From: Flavonifractor hominis | GTDB taxonomy: Bacteria > Bacillota > Clostridia > Oscillospirales > Oscillospiraceae | Direction of reading: 5' to 3' | Assembly (NCBI RefSeq): GCF_040095835.1 | Contig: NZ_JBBMFT010000001.1 | Location: 682,001-746,000 of the forward strand | DNA: 64,000 nt | Shown: piece by piece, positions 36,044 to 44,379 of the stretch | How the letters are laid out: each line of letters starts with the position of its first letter | How positions within the stretch are numbered: position 1 is the stretch's first letter | Program-made: the position numbers and the translations under genes | The notes under the pieces: generated by a model | Database searches by the model: none | What the model was told of the DNA's origin: nothing | Seen by the model: only the letters and a program-made list of their open reading frames with translations

Positions 36044-36988
36044 TTACAGCAGCCCGGTGACCACGCGGTCCTCCCGCGGCACCCGGGCCCAGTCAAATTC
36101 CCGCACCAGCTCCGCCGCCGCCACCGGCTCGGGCCGCTCCAGCTGTCCGGCCCAGAATGCCAACAGCCCCACCAGCTCCTCCGGCGTGAAGCGCTGACGC
36201 AGCGCTCCCATGTCCAGGTCCTTTTCGCGCTTGGACAGCCGCCGTCCATCGGGCGCCAGCAGCAGCGGTACATGATAGAATTCCGGTATCTTCCAGCCCA
36301 TCAGGCGGTAAAGATACATCTGCCGCGGGGTGGAGTCCAGCAGGTCCCGCCCCCGGACAACCTGGCTGACCTGCATGGCCGCGTCATCGCACACCACCGC
36401 CAGCTGATAGGCGTATACCCCATCGGAGCGCCGGAGGATAAAGTCTCCGCAGTCCCGCGCCAGGGGCTGAGTATACCGTCCCTGCAGACCGTCGTCCACG
36501 GTAATAACCTCGTCCGGGACCCGGACGCGCCAGGCCGGACGGCGGGTGCGCTCCAGCTGCGCCCGCTCCGCTTCGTTCAGCGTCCGGCAGGTCCCGGCAT
36601 ACACCGCCTGTCCGTCAGAACGGTGGGGTGCGCTGGCCGCCAGGCGCTCGGCCCGGGTACAGTAGCAGGGATAGATCAGCCCCTGGGCCTCCAGCACATG
36701 AAAGGCGGCGGCGTAGCATGCCGTGCGCTCGCTCTGCCGGTAGGGACCGTGGGGACCACCAACCTCATATCCCTCGTCCCAGTCCAGCCCCAGCCAGCGC
36801 AGGTCGTCCGCCAGCTGGCGGGCATATTCCTCCCGGCAGCGCTCCGGGTCCAGATCCTCTATCCGCAGCACCATCCGTCCACCGGCGCGGCGCACCGACA
36901 ACCACGCCAGCAGCGCGGAAAAGAGATTCCCCAGATGCATCCGCCCGCTGGGACTGGGGGCAAACCGCCCCCGGACCGTCTTATCCAT
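36044..36988 (-). CDS. gluQ: Glutamyl-Q tRNA(Asp) synthetase, 314 aa
   Basis: Attaches glutamate to queuosine at position 34 of tRNA(Asp). It is a short GluRS paralogue without the anticodon-binding domain. Visible are RGRFAPSPSGRMHLGNLFSALLAW (class I HIGH region), VLRIEDLDPERCREEY, a zinc site formed by CYC, Tyr and Cys (IYPCYCTRAERL to VYAGTCR), and the KMSKS-like RRLSKREKD. I place the start at the ATG at 36988, preceded by GAGAGG, which overlaps the GIY-YIG gene by 8 bases; a GTG nine codons earlier is possible. The length is typical. Confidence 0.94.
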   Translation of the reverse strand: MDKTVRGRFAPSPSGRMHLGNLFSALLAWLSVRRAGGRMVLRIEDLDPERCREEYARQLADDLRWLGLDWDEGYEVGGPHGPYRQSERTACYAAAFHVLEAQGLIYPCYCTRAERLAASAPHRSDGQAVYAGTCRTLNEAERAQLERTRRPAWRVRVPDEVITVDDGLQGRYTQPLARDCGDFILRRSDGVYAYQLAVVCDDAAMQVSQVVRGRDLLDSTPRQMYLYRLMGWKIPEFYHVPLLLAPDGRRLSKREKDLDMGALRQRFTPEELVGLLAFWAGQLERPEPVAAAELVREFDWARVPREDRVVTGLL

Positions 36989-37253
36989 CCTTCTCTTGAC
37001 CTCTCTCTTCAGCACTCTGGATGAGCGCCAGTTTGTCTGCCCGGCGCAGGCGCTTGATGGCCGCCTCCCGGCGCAGGGCGGCAGACTTGTCGCCGCAGGC
37101 CTCCCGGTAGACTACTTCCAGCGGCCCCCGGCCACGGGTGTACTTGGCGCCCCGGCCGCTGGCGTGCTCCGCCGCACGGCGGTCCACATCGGCGGCTATG
37201 CCGGTATACAGCGTCCCGTCGCCGCAGCGCAGGATATAGACCCAGTAAGTCAT
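36981..37253 (-). CDS. GIY-YIG domain protein (UPF0213/YhbQ-like), 90 aa
   Basis: Small single-domain GIY-YIG nuclease-like protein. The family hallmark is WVYILRCGDGTLYTGIAADVDRRAAEHASGRGAKYT, followed by the Arg and Glu-containing helix (YREACGDKSAALRREAAIKRL). Relatives such as YhbQ act on nucleic acids, and their role is poorly defined. I chose the ATG at 37253; a GTG at 37262 would overlap dus by 4 bases. It sits between dus and gluQ in a tightly packed run. Confidence 0.88.
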   Translation of the reverse strand: MTYWVYILRCGDGTLYTGIAADVDRRAAEHASGRGAKYTRGRGPLEVVYREACGDKSAALRREAAIKRLRRADKLALIQSAEERGQEKDG

Positions 37254-37258
37254 TCCGC

Positions 37259-38215
37259 TCACCAGTCCGCCTGCAGCGCATCCCGCAGCTCCAGGGTCTG
37301 AAACACCTGGGTCACCGCCTGCTCATATTCCATAGGCTCCCGGGCTTTTTTGATGGTCTTGGCCAACTTTTCCCCGTCCCGGAACAGCCCCATCAGATAA
37401 AACCAGATCTCCTTCATGCGCAGCATGGCATTGCGGCGGCTGTCGAAGGCAACGGAGTATCCCTCGTACACCTCGTCCACAAAGCCCCGCAGCTCTTCCC
37501 GCCCGGCAGGGGCCCCGCCACGGGCCCGGCGTGCCAGCGCCGGATCGCCCACCAGGCCACGCCCCAGCATGATGCCTGCCAGCTCCGGAAACGCCTCCTC
37601 CACGCCGCGCAGGTCATCCACGGTATAGATATCCCCATTATAGCACACCGGAAAGGGGCTGTCCGCCAGCGTCTCGGCCATAACCTGCCGGCGGGGCCGG
37701 TTGCGGTACATGTCCGTACGCACCCGGGGGTGCACAATCAGCTGGGAAAGGGGATATTTACGGTAGATCCCCAGCAGGCGCTCAAATTCCTCCGGCTCTT
37801 TTACCCCCAGTCGCGTCTTAACTGAGATGCGGCAGGGGGCGTGGGAAAAGATTTCCTCCAAAAAGCAATCCAGTTCCTCCGGAAAGGCCAGAAACCCAGC
37901 TCCCTTGCCTTTGGCTGCCACAGTACCGGAGGGGCAGCCCAGGTTGAGGTTGATCTCCTCATACCCCATGGCCGCCAGCTCGCCGGCGGCCCAGTTGAAG
38001 TCCTCCGCCCGCCGGGTCAGCAGCTGGGGGACTACCGGGATCCCCTCGTTGTGCTCCGGCAGGATCTCCCGCAGTTCCCGCCGGGTAAACACGTGGTCCT
38101 GGCTTGGGGAGAGAAAGGGCATATAGTACCGGTCCACTCCGCCAAACCAACGCCGGTGGGCCCGGCGGAACAGGGCGCTGGTCACCCCTTCCAGAGGCGC
38201 ATATTCATACAGCAC
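37259..38215 (-). CDS. dus: tRNA-dihydrouridine synthase, 318 aa
   Basis: FMN enzyme that reduces uridines to dihydrouridine in tRNA D-loops. Motifs: YEYAPLEGVTSALFRRAH, INLNLGCPSGTVAAKGKGAGFLAF with the active-site Cys region, ISVKTRLGVKEPEEFERL, LIVHPRVRTDMYRNRP and VCYNGDIYTVDDL. The start is the GTG at 38215, preceded by AAGGAGG at a good distance; the longer frame upstream overlaps the previous gene without a site. It overlaps the cysteine-rich membrane protein by 11 bases. Confidence 0.94.
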   Translation of the reverse strand: MLYEYAPLEGVTSALFRRAHRRWFGGVDRYYMPFLSPSQDHVFTRRELREILPEHNEGIPVVPQLLTRRAEDFNWAAGELAAMGYEEINLNLGCPSGTVAAKGKGAGFLAFPEELDCFLEEIFSHAPCRISVKTRLGVKEPEEFERLLGIYRKYPLSQLIVHPRVRTDMYRNRPRRQVMAETLADSPFPVCYNGDIYTVDDLRGVEEAFPELAGIMLGRGLVGDPALARRARGGAPAGREELRGFVDEVYEGYSVAFDSRRNAMLRMKEIWFYLMGLFRDGEKLAKTIKKAREPMEYEQAVTQVFQTLELRDALQADW

Positions 38216-38927
38216 GTGTCTGCCTCCTTCCGCACAAATGGTCGGTGCACGCTCCACAGCTCAGCGCCCCGTTGGTCCGCTCCCAGAAGCGCTCCGGATG
38301 CCGATACAAGCGCACCTCCCACAGCACCAGAATCACCATGGCCAATCCCGCCAGGCTCCAGGTATAGCCGCCCGGGAGGAATAGAAAGGGCGAAAACATC
38401 ATCATATGATCCCAATTGAAAATCCGGCAGGTGGTGCAGCAGCGGTTTTTCATCCAAAATACCCGGAAGGGACACCAGAACAGCACGCAGATTAGATCGC
38501 TCACATAGAAAAAGCACACGCAGAGGAACAGCTCCTCCCGCCCCAATACGCCGGCCCAATGCAGAATACCCAGCGCCAGGGTCAGTCCGACCCAGATCAC
38601 CAGTACCTTCACCGCTCCCGGCGCGCTCTGCCGCAGAAATTCCCTGGCGTCCGCCCGGGCCTGTGCAGGCCGGTAGTAACGGGCAAACTGCTTTTCCGAA
38701 CCAAGTGCCATGTACCGTCTGGCCGGGATCAGCTGCATCAGCATATCCCCCACCCAGACCAGCCACAGCAAGTGCAGCGGGCTGAATCGCTCCCAAAATT
38801 CTCCCTTTTCCAGCACACGAAACGCCTCTGGCCGAAAGCAGTAAAACCACACCGCTATCAGCAGCACCACCACCCGAAACACCAGGCGCGCCAGATAGAG
38901 CTTTCGCATTGAGTTTTTCCGCTTCAT
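38205..38927 (-). CDS. Unknown cysteine-rich membrane protein, 240 aa
   Basis: I do not recognise a family. Five or six hydrophobic segments are visible, among them LARLVFRVVVLLIAVWFYCF, LHLLWLVWVGDMLMQLIP, VKVLVIWVGLTLALGILHW and LFLCVCFFYVSDLICVLFW. A cysteine group (WCPFRVFWMKNRCCTTC) followed by FNWDHMMMF, and a second near the C-terminus (SCGACTDHLCG), could bind metal or an iron-sulfur cluster. The start ATG follows GAGGAGAGATG. A strong hairpin lies just before the site. It overlaps dus by 11 bases and is the first gene of the dus-GIY-YIG-gluQ-EndoQ run, so it may be co-transcribed with them. Confidence 0.75.
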   Translation of the reverse strand: MKRKNSMRKLYLARLVFRVVVLLIAVWFYCFRPEAFRVLEKGEFWERFSPLHLLWLVWVGDMLMQLIPARRYMALGSEKQFARYYRPAQARADAREFLRQSAPGAVKVLVIWVGLTLALGILHWAGVLGREELFLCVCFFYVSDLICVLFWCPFRVFWMKNRCCTTCRIFNWDHMMMFSPFLFLPGGYTWSLAGLAMVILVLWEVRLYRHPERFWERTNGALSCGACTDHLCGRRQTRAV

Positions 38928-38950
38928 TCACATCTCTCCTCACAGGAAAG

Positions 38951-38985
38951 GGCTCATATGCGCGGAAGAGCCGCGCATATGAGCC
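38951..38985 (-). promoter_or_regulatory. Leader hairpin before the cysteine-rich membrane gene
   Basis: Perfect 15-bp inverted repeat (38951-38965 with 38971-38985), 5-nt loop, only 23 bases before the start codon and followed on the minus strand by CTTTCC. It could be a weak terminator/attenuator or simply a stable leader hairpin. Confidence 0.6.
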
Positions 38986-39072
38986 TTTAGCACCATTTCG
39001 ACACGATATGTAAGAAATTTTAGCCCATCTCTCCCGCCCTGTCAAGCGCAGCGAATACAGGAAAAATTTCAG

Positions 39073-39101
39073 TTGACAAACCCAGCACGGTGTGGTATTT
39101 T
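39073..39101 (+). promoter_or_regulatory. Promoter of the DUF3793-flavodoxin operon
   Basis: TTGACA at 39073-39078, 17-nt spacer and TATTTT at 39096-39101. The two operator palindromes lie directly downstream, where a bound repressor would block transcription. Confidence 0.75.
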
Positions 39102-39110
39102 TTAATCATC

Positions 39111-39128
39111 GGTTAGTTCTAACTAACC
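39111..39128. promoter_or_regulatory. Operator palindrome 1 (DtxR/IdeR-like box)
   Basis: GGTTAGTTCTAACTAACC is a perfect 18-bp palindrome at the expected transcription start. It resembles the TTAGGTTAGSCTAACCTAA box of DtxR/IdeR-type iron or manganese repressors. No regulator gene of this type is in the window, so the factor is inferred. Confidence 0.7.
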
Positions 39129-39145
39129 TCTATCTTTTGTTCCTT

Positions 39146-39163
39146 GGTTAGTTAATGCTAACT
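39146..39163. promoter_or_regulatory. Operator palindrome 2 (DtxR/IdeR-like box)
   Basis: GGTTAGTTAATGCTAACT shares the GTTAG/CTAAC half-sites of the first box but is less perfect. Two boxes 35 bases apart in a leader point to tight repression. Confidence 0.6.
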
Positions 39164-39187
39164 TAAATTGCTGAAAGGAGCCACTAC

Positions 39188-39751
39188 ATGAATCTGGAAG
39201 CAGCCCTGATTGAGCACGCCTCCCCCACCCTGGTGGGGCTGAAGCCTGCCAGCCTGTTTCGTGTTTCCCCGACCAGCAGCGCGGACTTTGCCCGGCAATT
39301 TCTGCACTGCCGCACCCAGCTGGCCACACTTGGTCTGGAGCTGCTGATACTCAAGGGCTGTCGCAAGCGCAGCTCCTATCTACTTTATCTCTACCGCTCC
39401 AGGGAGCTTGAGGCACTGCTTAAACAGCCGGAACATCATGCGTTTCTCCAGCACATGGGCTATAAAGCCTGGGACAATGTCCGGGATTGCCTGCGGCAAT
39501 TGGCCGCCCGTATTTGTCTGGAGCAAGACTTCCCTCATGAAATTGGCATTTTTCTGGGCTATCCGCTGGAAGATGTAACGGGCTTTATCCGCCATAAAGG
39601 ACGCAATTACACCTTTTGTGGTTGCTGGAAGTGTTATGGAGATCCCCGGCAGGCCCGGCTGCGGTTTGAGCGCTACCACCGCTGCACCGAACTTTTCCGC
39701 CGCCGGTACGCCCAGGGCGTTCCCATCACACAGCTGGTAGTGGCCGCCTAA
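39188..39751 (+). CDS. DUF3793 family protein, 187 aa
   Basis: Cytoplasmic protein of the DUF3793 family, without known activity. The family signature is at the C-terminal half: EIGIFLGYPLEDVTGFIRHKG, then YTFCGCWKCYGDPRQARLRFERYHRCTELFRRRY. Several cysteines (CGCWKC, C of YHRC) may bind metal or a cofactor. The start ATG follows GAAAGGAGC. It leads an operon with a flavodoxin behind two DtxR-like boxes; clostridial DUF3793 genes are often found beside flavodoxins. A function in iron limitation is inferred from this context alone. Confidence 0.88.
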   Translation: MNLEAALIEHASPTLVGLKPASLFRVSPTSSADFARQFLHCRTQLATLGLELLILKGCRKRSSYLLYLYRSRELEALLKQPEHHAFLQHMGYKAWDNVRDCLRQLAARICLEQDFPHEIGIFLGYPLEDVTGFIRHKGRNYTFCGCWKCYGDPRQARLRFERYHRCTELFRRRYAQGVPITQLVVAA

Positions 39752-39795
39752 TCATTCGCATTTTTTCAATTTATAAATAAAGGAAGGGATTTATC

Positions 39796-40215
39796 ATGAG
39801 CAAAGTTGCAATCGTCTATTGGAGCGGCACCGGAAATACCGCGGCTATGGCCAACCTGGTGGCCGAAGGAGCCGGAGGGCAGGCTGAGCTGTTTACACCG
39901 GATGCGTTTTCCCCGGATCTGGTCGGTCAATACCGCGCTTTGGCCTTTGGTTGTCCCTCCATGGGAGCCGAACAGCTGGAAGAGGCCGAATTTGAACCCA
40001 TGTTCCAGGCGGTTCTGCCTCACCTGAGCGGCAAGGACATCGCTCTGTTTGGCTCCTACGGTTGGGGCGATGGCGAGTGGATGCGCACGTGGGCTGAACA
40101 GTGCGAGAATGCCGGGTGCAGTCTGGTTTGCGAGCCCGTCATCGCCTGCGGCGCCCCGGAGGGCAGTTCCGCCGACGCCTGCCGGGACATGGGACAGGCC
40201 CTGGCCGCCCTTTGA
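39796..40215 (+). CDS. Flavodoxin, 139 aa
   Basis: Small FMN electron carrier that can replace ferredoxin when iron is short. The FMN phosphate loop is YWSGTGNTAAMANLV at the N-terminus; the isoalloxazine-binding loops are FGCPSMGAEQLEE and FGSYGWGDGEWM. Length and motif order fit short-chain clostridial flavodoxins. The start ATG follows AAAGGAAGGG, 44 bases after DUF3793, so the two form one operon. Confidence 0.94.
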   Translation: MSKVAIVYWSGTGNTAAMANLVAEGAGGQAELFTPDAFSPDLVGQYRALAFGCPSMGAEQLEEAEFEPMFQAVLPHLSGKDIALFGSYGWGDGEWMRTWAEQCENAGCSLVCEPVIACGAPEGSSADACRDMGQALAAL

Positions 40216-40308
40216 TTTTCCTGTATATCAAGAAACAAACGAACAAAGGAGGGCCGGCGTAAGGGCGAGGCTCCACAGGGGTATCACCGAAACCGTCCAG
40301 AGTAAAAC

Positions 40309-40350
40309 GGGCACGGCTGCTATATCATAGCAGCCGTGCCCTTGTATTTT
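40309..40350 (+). terminator. Terminator of the flavodoxin operon
   Basis: Perfect 15-bp stem (40309-40323 with 40327-40341), 3-nt loop, followed by TTGTATTTTATT. The 40216-40308 stretch before it holds only a stray AAAGGAGGG at 40245-40253 with no reading frame after it. Confidence 0.9.
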
Positions 40351-40401
40351 ATTATGCTATTCTATTCCAGCATAGGTTCAGCTCCGTTTTCAAGGCGGAA
40401 A

Positions 40402-41226
40402 CTATAACCGGCTGACCGGAACGTAGAGGGAGGTCCTGCCACTGTGGTAGACTTCCAAGTCAATCTTGCCCTCAGCGGTGCGGTAATTCTTGTTTTGCGG
40501 CAGCCACTCGCCGAAGATATACTTCCACATCCGCCGGACGTTTTCATTGAGCAGCGTCATATTGCCGTTACCGGGCGGGACAGGAAACACGGCATAGTCC
40601 GCAGACTCCACCTCCAGCGGCTCCAGGCCGTCCGGGATAAAATCGGTACTCTGCACGACCGGCCCGAAGAAATAAAATAGTTCGCCTGTGTTACGGTCCG
40701 GCTGAATCCACGCACCGATCTCTGTGGGTTCCGGTCCGCTAAGCCGCCGGTAATCCTCCGGGCTGACAAAGGCGAACTCCCTTCCCATCCAGTAAGCGCC
40801 GGCATTCAACACATCGGACTCTCCCTGCGGCGGTGAGAGCCGGTACCCCACAGCGGTAAAGGAGGCCAACGAGCGGAATTCCGGTTCTATGCGGAACCGT
40901 TCATCAGCCAGCTCCTTCTGATATTCAGATGGCGACAGCCCATAATGCTTCCGAAACGCTTTTGCAAAGCCGGACAGCGTTTGAAAGCCCCGGGCAGCCG
41001 CCACGCTGACGGATGATTTCCCGGACAGCAGGTCCCGCGCGGCAGCCGCCATTCTGCGCCTGCGCAGGTATGCGGCCACCGGAACGCCGGTATAGCTGGA
41101 AAAGGCATGGCAGAAATGATAGAACGAGTAATCCAAAAGCGCAGCCAGCTCGCCCACCGTGATATTTTTATCAGGGTGGGCGTCAATATAGGCAAGGATT
41201 TGCTCCATATTGTCGCTGCGCTTCAT
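40402..41226 (-). CDS. AraC-family regulator with GyrI-like effector domain, 274 aa
   Basis: Transcription factor with two parts. Residues of about 6-108 hold two AraC helix-turn-helix motifs (ITVGELAALLDYSFYHFCHAFSSYTG and SVSVAAARGFQTLSGFAKAFRKHYGLSPSEY). Residues of about 120-274 form a GyrI/AraC_E_bind ligand domain that binds small molecules or drugs in relatives such as Rob or SoxS-like regulators. The ATG follows GGAGAAG. It lies 55 bases after the btuD-like gene on the same strand and may be read through from the riboswitch-controlled operon. Its targets are not known. Confidence 0.9.
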   Translation of the reverse strand: MKRSDNMEQILAYIDAHPDKNITVGELAALLDYSFYHFCHAFSSYTGVPVAAYLRRRRMAAAARDLLSGKSSVSVAAARGFQTLSGFAKAFRKHYGLSPSEYQKELADERFRIEPEFRSLASFTAVGYRLSPPQGESDVLNAGAYWMGREFAFVSPEDYRRLSGPEPTEIGAWIQPDRNTGELFYFFGPVVQSTDFIPDGLEPLEVESADYAVFPVPPGNGNMTLLNENVRRMWKYIFGEWLPQNKNYRTAEGKIDLEVYHSGRTSLYVPVSRL

Positions 41227-41281
41227 GATAATCTTCTCCGTGTACTATAATTTCTTGTTTCTCTCGGGAATTCATCGCTTT

Positions 41282-42040
41282 TTACTTGGAATAGAAAAAC
41301 ACCCGCATGGCGCCGTCGCGGCCGGATAGGATCTCGGCCTCCACTTCATAGAGGGCCCGCAGGAAATCCGTCGTCAGCAGCTCCCGCGGAGCGCCGTGGC
41401 CTACGATGACGCCGTCCTTCATGGCGTACAGCCGGTCACAGTAGGCCGCGGCCAGATTCAGGTCGTGAATCGCCGCGACCACGGTGCAGCCGCTTTTTCG
41501 CACCAGCTCCATGAGCTGCAGCTGGTACTTGATATCCAGGTGGTTGGTGGGCTCATCCAGCACCAGCACGGCGGTCTGTTGGGCCAGGGCGCGGGCGATG
41601 AGCACCCGCTGCTTCTCCCCGCCGGACAGCGTGATGAAGCCCTGCTTCCGGAGAGGCGACAGCCCGGTGAGGTCAAGGATCTCACCCACCAGCGCCCAGT
41701 CCTCCCGGCTGTCGGTTTCCAGCAGGCGCTTGCGGGCCTGCCGGCCCATCATCACAACTTCTTCCACCGTAAAGTCAAAGGCGGCCTCCTGCTCCTGCAC
41801 CATGACGGCCATGCGCTGGGCCATCTCCCGGTTGCTCATGGACAGCAGGTCCTCGCCGCACAGGGTGATGGCGCCCCTTTGGGGGCGCAGGACTTTATAC
41901 AGGTTCTTCAGGAAGGTGGACTTGCCGCTGCCGTTGGGTCCGATGAGGCCGACAAATTCCCCCTCTGTCACCTGAAAATCCACGCCGCGGAGGATCTCGC
42001 GGCTGCCGGCGGCGTAATGTATCTCGTTTGCGGTAATCAC
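41282..42040 (-). CDS. btuD: ABC transporter ATPase of the cobalamin/iron-siderophore type, 252 aa
   Basis: ATPase subunit of a type II importer. Walker A is IGPNGSGKSTFLKNLYKV, the signature is LSGGEKQRVLIARAL and Walker B is VLVLDEPTNHLDIKYQ. The start is GTG at 42040 after GGAGGGTACC. It is the third gene after a cobalamin riboswitch, so it probably energises B12 uptake; the FecE/BtuD family as such also includes siderophore systems. Confidence 0.88.
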   Translation of the reverse strand: MITANEIHYAAGSREILRGVDFQVTEGEFVGLIGPNGSGKSTFLKNLYKVLRPQRGAITLCGEDLLSMSNREMAQRMAVMVQEQEAAFDFTVEEVVMMGRQARKRLLETDSREDWALVGEILDLTGLSPLRKQGFITLSGGEKQRVLIARALAQQTAVLVLDEPTNHLDIKYQLQLMELVRKSGCTVVAAIHDLNLAAAYCDRLYAMKDGVIVGHGAPRELLTTDFLRALYEVEAEILSGRDGAMRVFFYSK

Positions 42041-42055
42041 AGCGGTACCCTCCAG

Positions 42056-43123
42056 CTAAAACTCATAGCGCCGGACGCGGATCATCCACAGGAACAGGGG
42101 CGCTCCCAGGAAGGCCGTCAGAATGCCGATGGGAAGCTCCGCCGGCGGCTTGATCATGCGGGCGCCCACATCCACCCAGATGAGAAAGATCGCGCCGGTG
42201 AGCATCGAGATCGGGATCAGCTTCCGGTGGTCCGGCCCCACCACGGAGCGGACCAGGTGGGGAATCACCAGCCCCACAAAGCCGATGCAGCCGCTGACCG
42301 CCACGGAAGAGGCGGTCAAAAGGGCCGTTATGACAATCAGCAGATTGCGAACGACATTCAGGTTGACGCCCAGGGTGATGGCGGAGCTATCCCCCATCAT
42401 CATGGCGTTGAGGGACTTCGACAGCGCCAGCATCAGGAGGAAGGCCGGGGGCACCAGGCAGAGCAGCAGGGGCAGATCCTCCCATTCGGCGCTGCCAAGG
42501 CCGCCCAGCATCCAGAAGGTCGCCTCCCGGACGGCGGCGTCATCCGGTGCGGTGTAGACGATGTAGTTGGTGAAGGCCTGAAACATGGCCGAAACTGCGA
42601 CGCCCACCAAAATCAGGCGGATGGGGGTGACAGAGCCGCGGCTTTTGGCCAGGAGATAGACCAGCAGGATGGAAACCAGCGCACCGGCAAAGGCGCCCAT
42701 GGATACGGACAGCTTTCCCAGCACCGGAACGGACACGCCCAGCAGCATCGCCAGCACGGCACCCAGGGAGGCACCGGAGGAGATCCCCAGCACATACGGC
42801 TCTGCCAGCGGATTTTTGGTGAAGGCCTGCATGCCGACGCCGGAGAGCGTCAGCGCCGCCCCGATCAGCGCGCCCAGCAGAACCCGGGGCGCACGAAGGA
42901 ACCAGACGATGTTCTGCGTGCTCTCCCGGATGCTCTCCAGCGGCGCTGTCTGACCGGTAAAAATCCCGGACAGGCGGTGGAACATCACCCGGTAGACGTC
43001 GGAAAAGCGGATGGAAACCGGCCCTAATCCGATGCCGAGAATGACGGAAACGACGAGCAGGCCAAGCAGAACCAAACAGGATGCCAGCGTATGCCGCTTC
43101 ACCAGGTTGCAGAATCGCTTCAT
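42056..43123 (-). CDS. btuC: FecCD-family ABC permease (BtuC-like), 355 aa
   Basis: Polytopic permease, probably 10 helices and a homodimer. Family stretches: GALIGAALTLSGVGMQAFTKNPLAEPYVLGISSGASLGAV, SVAVSGCIGFVGLVIPHLVRSVVGPDHRKLIP and LPIGILTAFLGAPLFLWMIR. The start ATG lies 9 bases after the btuF stop without a clear ribosome binding site, so translation is probably coupled. Riboswitch control upstream supports cobalamin as substrate. Confidence 0.9.
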   Translation of the reverse strand: MKRFCNLVKRHTLASCLVLLGLLVVSVILGIGLGPVSIRFSDVYRVMFHRLSGIFTGQTAPLESIRESTQNIVWFLRAPRVLLGALIGAALTLSGVGMQAFTKNPLAEPYVLGISSGASLGAVLAMLLGVSVPVLGKLSVSMGAFAGALVSILLVYLLAKSRGSVTPIRLILVGVAVSAMFQAFTNYIVYTAPDDAAVREATFWMLGGLGSAEWEDLPLLLCLVPPAFLLMLALSKSLNAMMMGDSSAITLGVNLNVVRNLLIVITALLTASSVAVSGCIGFVGLVIPHLVRSVVGPDHRKLIPISMLTGAIFLIWVDVGARMIKPPAELPIGILTAFLGAPLFLWMIRVRRYEF

Positions 43124-43132
43124 CGCTTCAAA

Positions 43133-44155
43133 TCAAAAGCAGTCGGGATGGAACGCCTGCGCGAATTTCTCCACGGTGTCGCCGGTCATGGAGCTGGCAA
43201 ATACTTCGCACAGCTTGACGGAGATAATCCGGTCGTTCTGGATGGCGGGCACCGTAGCCAGAGCGGGGTTTTCCTTCAGCTGGGCAATCTTCTCATCCAG
43301 AGAGGTGTCGCCGTAGTCGTTGATGACGATGACTTCCGGGGCGCGCTCCACAACGCTCTCCCAACTGACGGTGGCCCAGGTAGTGTCCAGGTCGTTGAAG
43401 ATGTTGGTGCCGCCGGCGTGCTCAATGAGCTTGGAGGTAAAGTTGTTGCCGCAGGTGTAGGCACCTTCCTCCTGCGCCATATCAAAGACGAAGACCTTCG
43501 TGGCCTCCTGGCCGGCAACCGCCTCCTCTGCGGCGGCAATCTGGGCCTTCATGGCGCTGACGATCTCCTCCGCCTTGTCCTCCACCTGGAAGATGCGGCC
43601 GAGATTGTAGAAATCCTCATACACCACATCCACGTCCGCACCCACGGTATAGCCCTCGATGGAGGACAGGGACATGATGCCGTACTGGGAGAGGGTGTCA
43701 TGCTCGGTGTTGTACTTTTCGGTAAAAGAGCTGGAGCGGCCGTAGACGAAGTCCGGCTCCAAATCCAAAATGGTTTCCAGAGAGATATAGGTTTCCGCTA
43801 CCGAAGGGATGGCCTTATACTCGGCGTCCCATTGGGGGTTAATATCGGAGTTGGTATAGGCTGTGGCGATGATTTTGTCCCCAAGGCCCAAAGCCATCAG
43901 CTGGTCGCCCGCATTGGCGTTGGCCGCGATGACCCGCTCCGGCACATGGGTAAAGGTAACCTCCGCGCCGTCCTTGGTGGTCAGGGTAAAGGGGAAGCCG
44001 CTCTCCGTTTCTGTACCGTCGTCCGTCACAGTGGGTTCTTCCGTTTGGGAATTGCCACTGTCTGTGTTGTCCGTCTGGTTTTGGGATGCTGTGCCGCAGG
44101 CGGACAGGCTCAGCAGGAGCAGCAGCGTCAGGAACATGGCTGTCAGTCGTTTCAT
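43133..44155 (-). CDS. btuF: Cobalamin-type ABC substrate-binding lipoprotein (BtuF-like), 340 aa
   Basis: Extracellular lipoprotein that would bind corrinoids and deliver them to BtuCD. Signal peptide with lipobox LLLLLSLSACG, a Thr/Glu-rich spacer, then the TroA-like fold: FTHVPERVIAANANAGDQLMALGLGDKIIATAY, SLETILDLEPDFVYGRSSSF and VVERAPEVIVINDYGD. The start ATG at 44155 follows AGGAGATT. Its long leader (44156-44530) carries a cobalamin riboswitch plus terminator. Without the riboswitch the fold alone would also allow iron siderophores. Confidence 0.9.
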   Translation of the reverse strand: MKRLTAMFLTLLLLLSLSACGTASQNQTDNTDSGNSQTEEPTVTDDGTETESGFPFTLTTKDGAEVTFTHVPERVIAANANAGDQLMALGLGDKIIATAYTNSDINPQWDAEYKAIPSVAETYISLETILDLEPDFVYGRSSSFTEKYNTEHDTLSQYGIMSLSSIEGYTVGADVDVVYEDFYNLGRIFQVEDKAEEIVSAMKAQIAAAEEAVAGQEATKVFVFDMAQEEGAYTCGNNFTSKLIEHAGGTNIFNDLDTTWATVSWESVVERAPEVIVINDYGDTSLDEKIAQLKENPALATVPAIQNDRIISVKLCEVFASSMTGDTVEKFAQAFHPDCF

Positions 44156-44257
44156 GACAAAGAATCTCCTTCTATTCACATGGTTTTCTCTAAATATATG
44201 GTATGAGGAATCGTATCTTGGCTGCGTGTCCCCTCCTTCTTGGGTCAAAATTGCCGC

Positions 44258-44290
44258 AAAAAAGCCCTGCTTTCGTCGGCAGAAAGCAGG
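44258..44290 (-). terminator. Expression-platform terminator of the btuFCD riboswitch
   Basis: Stem 44266-44274 with 44282-44290, followed on the minus strand by GC and TTTTTTGCGG. It lies between the riboswitch aptamer and the btuF start, as expected for an off-switch that stops transcription when cobalamin binds. Confidence 0.85.
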
Positions 44291-44379
44291 ACTGTGGCCG
44301 CTGGGCGGAATAAGAAATATTCCCTCCGCATCAGCGGCATACAGATGGACTCTTTCTGCGGAAGACTCCCATCTTTTCA

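Noticed and set aside
41282..44155. Siderophore/haem importer for the ABC set
   Set aside because: Family similarity alone allows it, but a cobalamin riboswitch with terminator directly upstream makes B12 the better call.
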